Of a stretch of 64,000 bases of DNA, positions 63,330 through 64,000 are shown in pieces. Position 1 is the first letter of the stretch. Each line of letters starts with the position of its first letter. Below the pieces are notes generated by a model. It worked only from the letters and a program-made list of their open reading frames with translations. It did no database searches and had not been told where the DNA came from. Origin of the DNA: Euborellia annulipes (taxonomy: Eukaryota > Arthropoda > Insecta > Dermaptera > Anisolabididae); NCBI GenBank assembly GCA_023213315.1, contig JAKCPI010004467.1, forward strand, positions 62,001-126,000. Reading direction: 5' to 3'. A program made the position numbers and the translations under genes.

Positions 63330-63605
63330 AACAGCATAAATTTCTCAGGGATCGCCTTACACCATATATTTTCAAATATTTCGGCCAGCCATCTTCAGTG
63401 CAGGTTATAGTTATTTGGCGGCCCTTTGTCTGGTGTCTCAAACTTTTGCTTGAAGAGAGGAGGGGAAGGCGAGCATCCAAGTGTTCGATCAGGAGTGAAG
63501 GGTCGCCAAATAACTATATACTGTACTGAAGATGGCCAGGCGTTAGGCCGGCCGAATTATTTGCAAATATTTGCAAATGGTGTAAGGTGATTCCTGAGAA
63601 ATTTG
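63330..63605. repeat. foldback element with CTGAAGATGGC blocks
   Basis: AAATTTCTCAGGGATCGCCT and GCCAGCCATCTTCAGTGCAG on the left mirror CTGTACTGAAGATGGCCAGG and AAGGTGATTCCTGAGAAATTT on the right. CCAAATAACTATA is also mirrored. Decayed hammerhead-like ends. Confidence 0.6.
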
Positions 63606-63683
63606 TTCTCTTTTAATTCTCCCGTTAAATCATCCTGAAATTAGCAAAAATTCATATATCATCATTACTATATTTTTAATATT

Positions 63684-64000
63684 AGGCCTCCCGCACACTA
63701 GCAACTTTTTAATTTAGGTGACTAAATAGTTTAGTTGCTACAACTAATTTTGGGCGCACTCTTGCAACTAAATAGTCGATCTTTCACTGAGGATTTCAGT
63801 GGATTCAACATTTCGACAATGGATTTATGGAGATAATCATTTGTGCTTTGAAATTTAGACGGAAGAAGAAGCAAAAAAAATTGTGGGTTCATCCATTATT
63901 CATTATTAAGTAATCGACTTTCCAATGGCAAATTTTACAAATTGTTTGAAAACTTGCAAAAATTTTTTTTAATTATTTTCTCATGAGTGTGGATAGTTTT
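63684..64000 (+). mobile_element. possible 5' end of a DNA transposon, cut by window edge
   Basis: AGGCCTCCCGCACACTAGCA followed by TTAGTTGCTACAACTAA and CTTGCAACTAAATAG resembles the GC-rich 'CCCGCACACTAG-CAACT' termini of some PIF/Harbinger elements. No second end is visible and the frame after 63811 is undetermined. Confidence 0.3.

Noticed and set aside
63262..63480. 72-residue minus frame
   Set aside because: Lies within the foldback at 63330-63605.

Overview
This is eukaryotic, AT-rich, intron-dominated DNA, almost certainly from an arthropod. One gene on the + strand accounts for all convincing coding sequence: the 3' part of a longitudinals lacking (lola) locus, which encodes BTB/POZ zinc-finger transcription factors. 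The identification rests on architecture. Two short upstream exons (1-46 and 155-286) end in splice phase 1. They are followed by at least eleven alternative terminal exons on the same strand. Each begins after a phase-1 AG acceptor, encodes one or two C2HC/C2H2 fingers of the form C-x2-C-x12-H-x3/4-C, and ends in its own stop codon. The BTB-encoding exons would lie left of the window. The exact species cannot be read from the sequence.

Layout. 1-286: the last two common exons. 287-7179: a 6.9 kb intron with no recognisable transposon but a dense series of AT-rich imperfect hairpins, nearly back to back from about 3.6 to 6.9 kb. 7180-16265: five zinc-finger exons (7180, 7535 single finger, 8582, 14314, 15892), with repeats mainly between 9.3 and 14 kb. 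24235-24545 and 32711-33015: two isolated finger exons in repeat-rich DNA. 37085-41258: a compact cluster of four related finger exons (37085, 39442, 40370, 40993). 41.3-58.6 kb: a mosaic of foldback elements, hAT and PIF/Harbinger-like non-autonomous transposons, tRNA-derived SINE-like units and a roughly 0.7 kb composite repeat. 58619-61017: a 2.4 kb exon with the same phase-1 acceptor but no zinc finger, encoding a 799-residue Lys/Ser/Asn-rich, probably disordered C-terminus. 61-64 kb: further repeats.

How it works (family knowledge plus inference): the common exons supply the BTB dimerisation region and linker, and one terminal exon is chosen per mRNA, by cis splicing or, as established for Drosophila lola, partly by trans-splicing. 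Each choice gives a nuclear factor with different DNA-binding specificity. The two points I would check first are the hairpin array in the intron after the last common exon, and several hammerhead-ribozyme-like motifs. Some of these motifs lie in sense orientation between common and terminal exons, where self-cleavage could split the pre-mRNA.

All boundaries come from reading splice consensus, frame and phase by eye; no alignment, folding or database search was run. Repeat boundaries are approximate.
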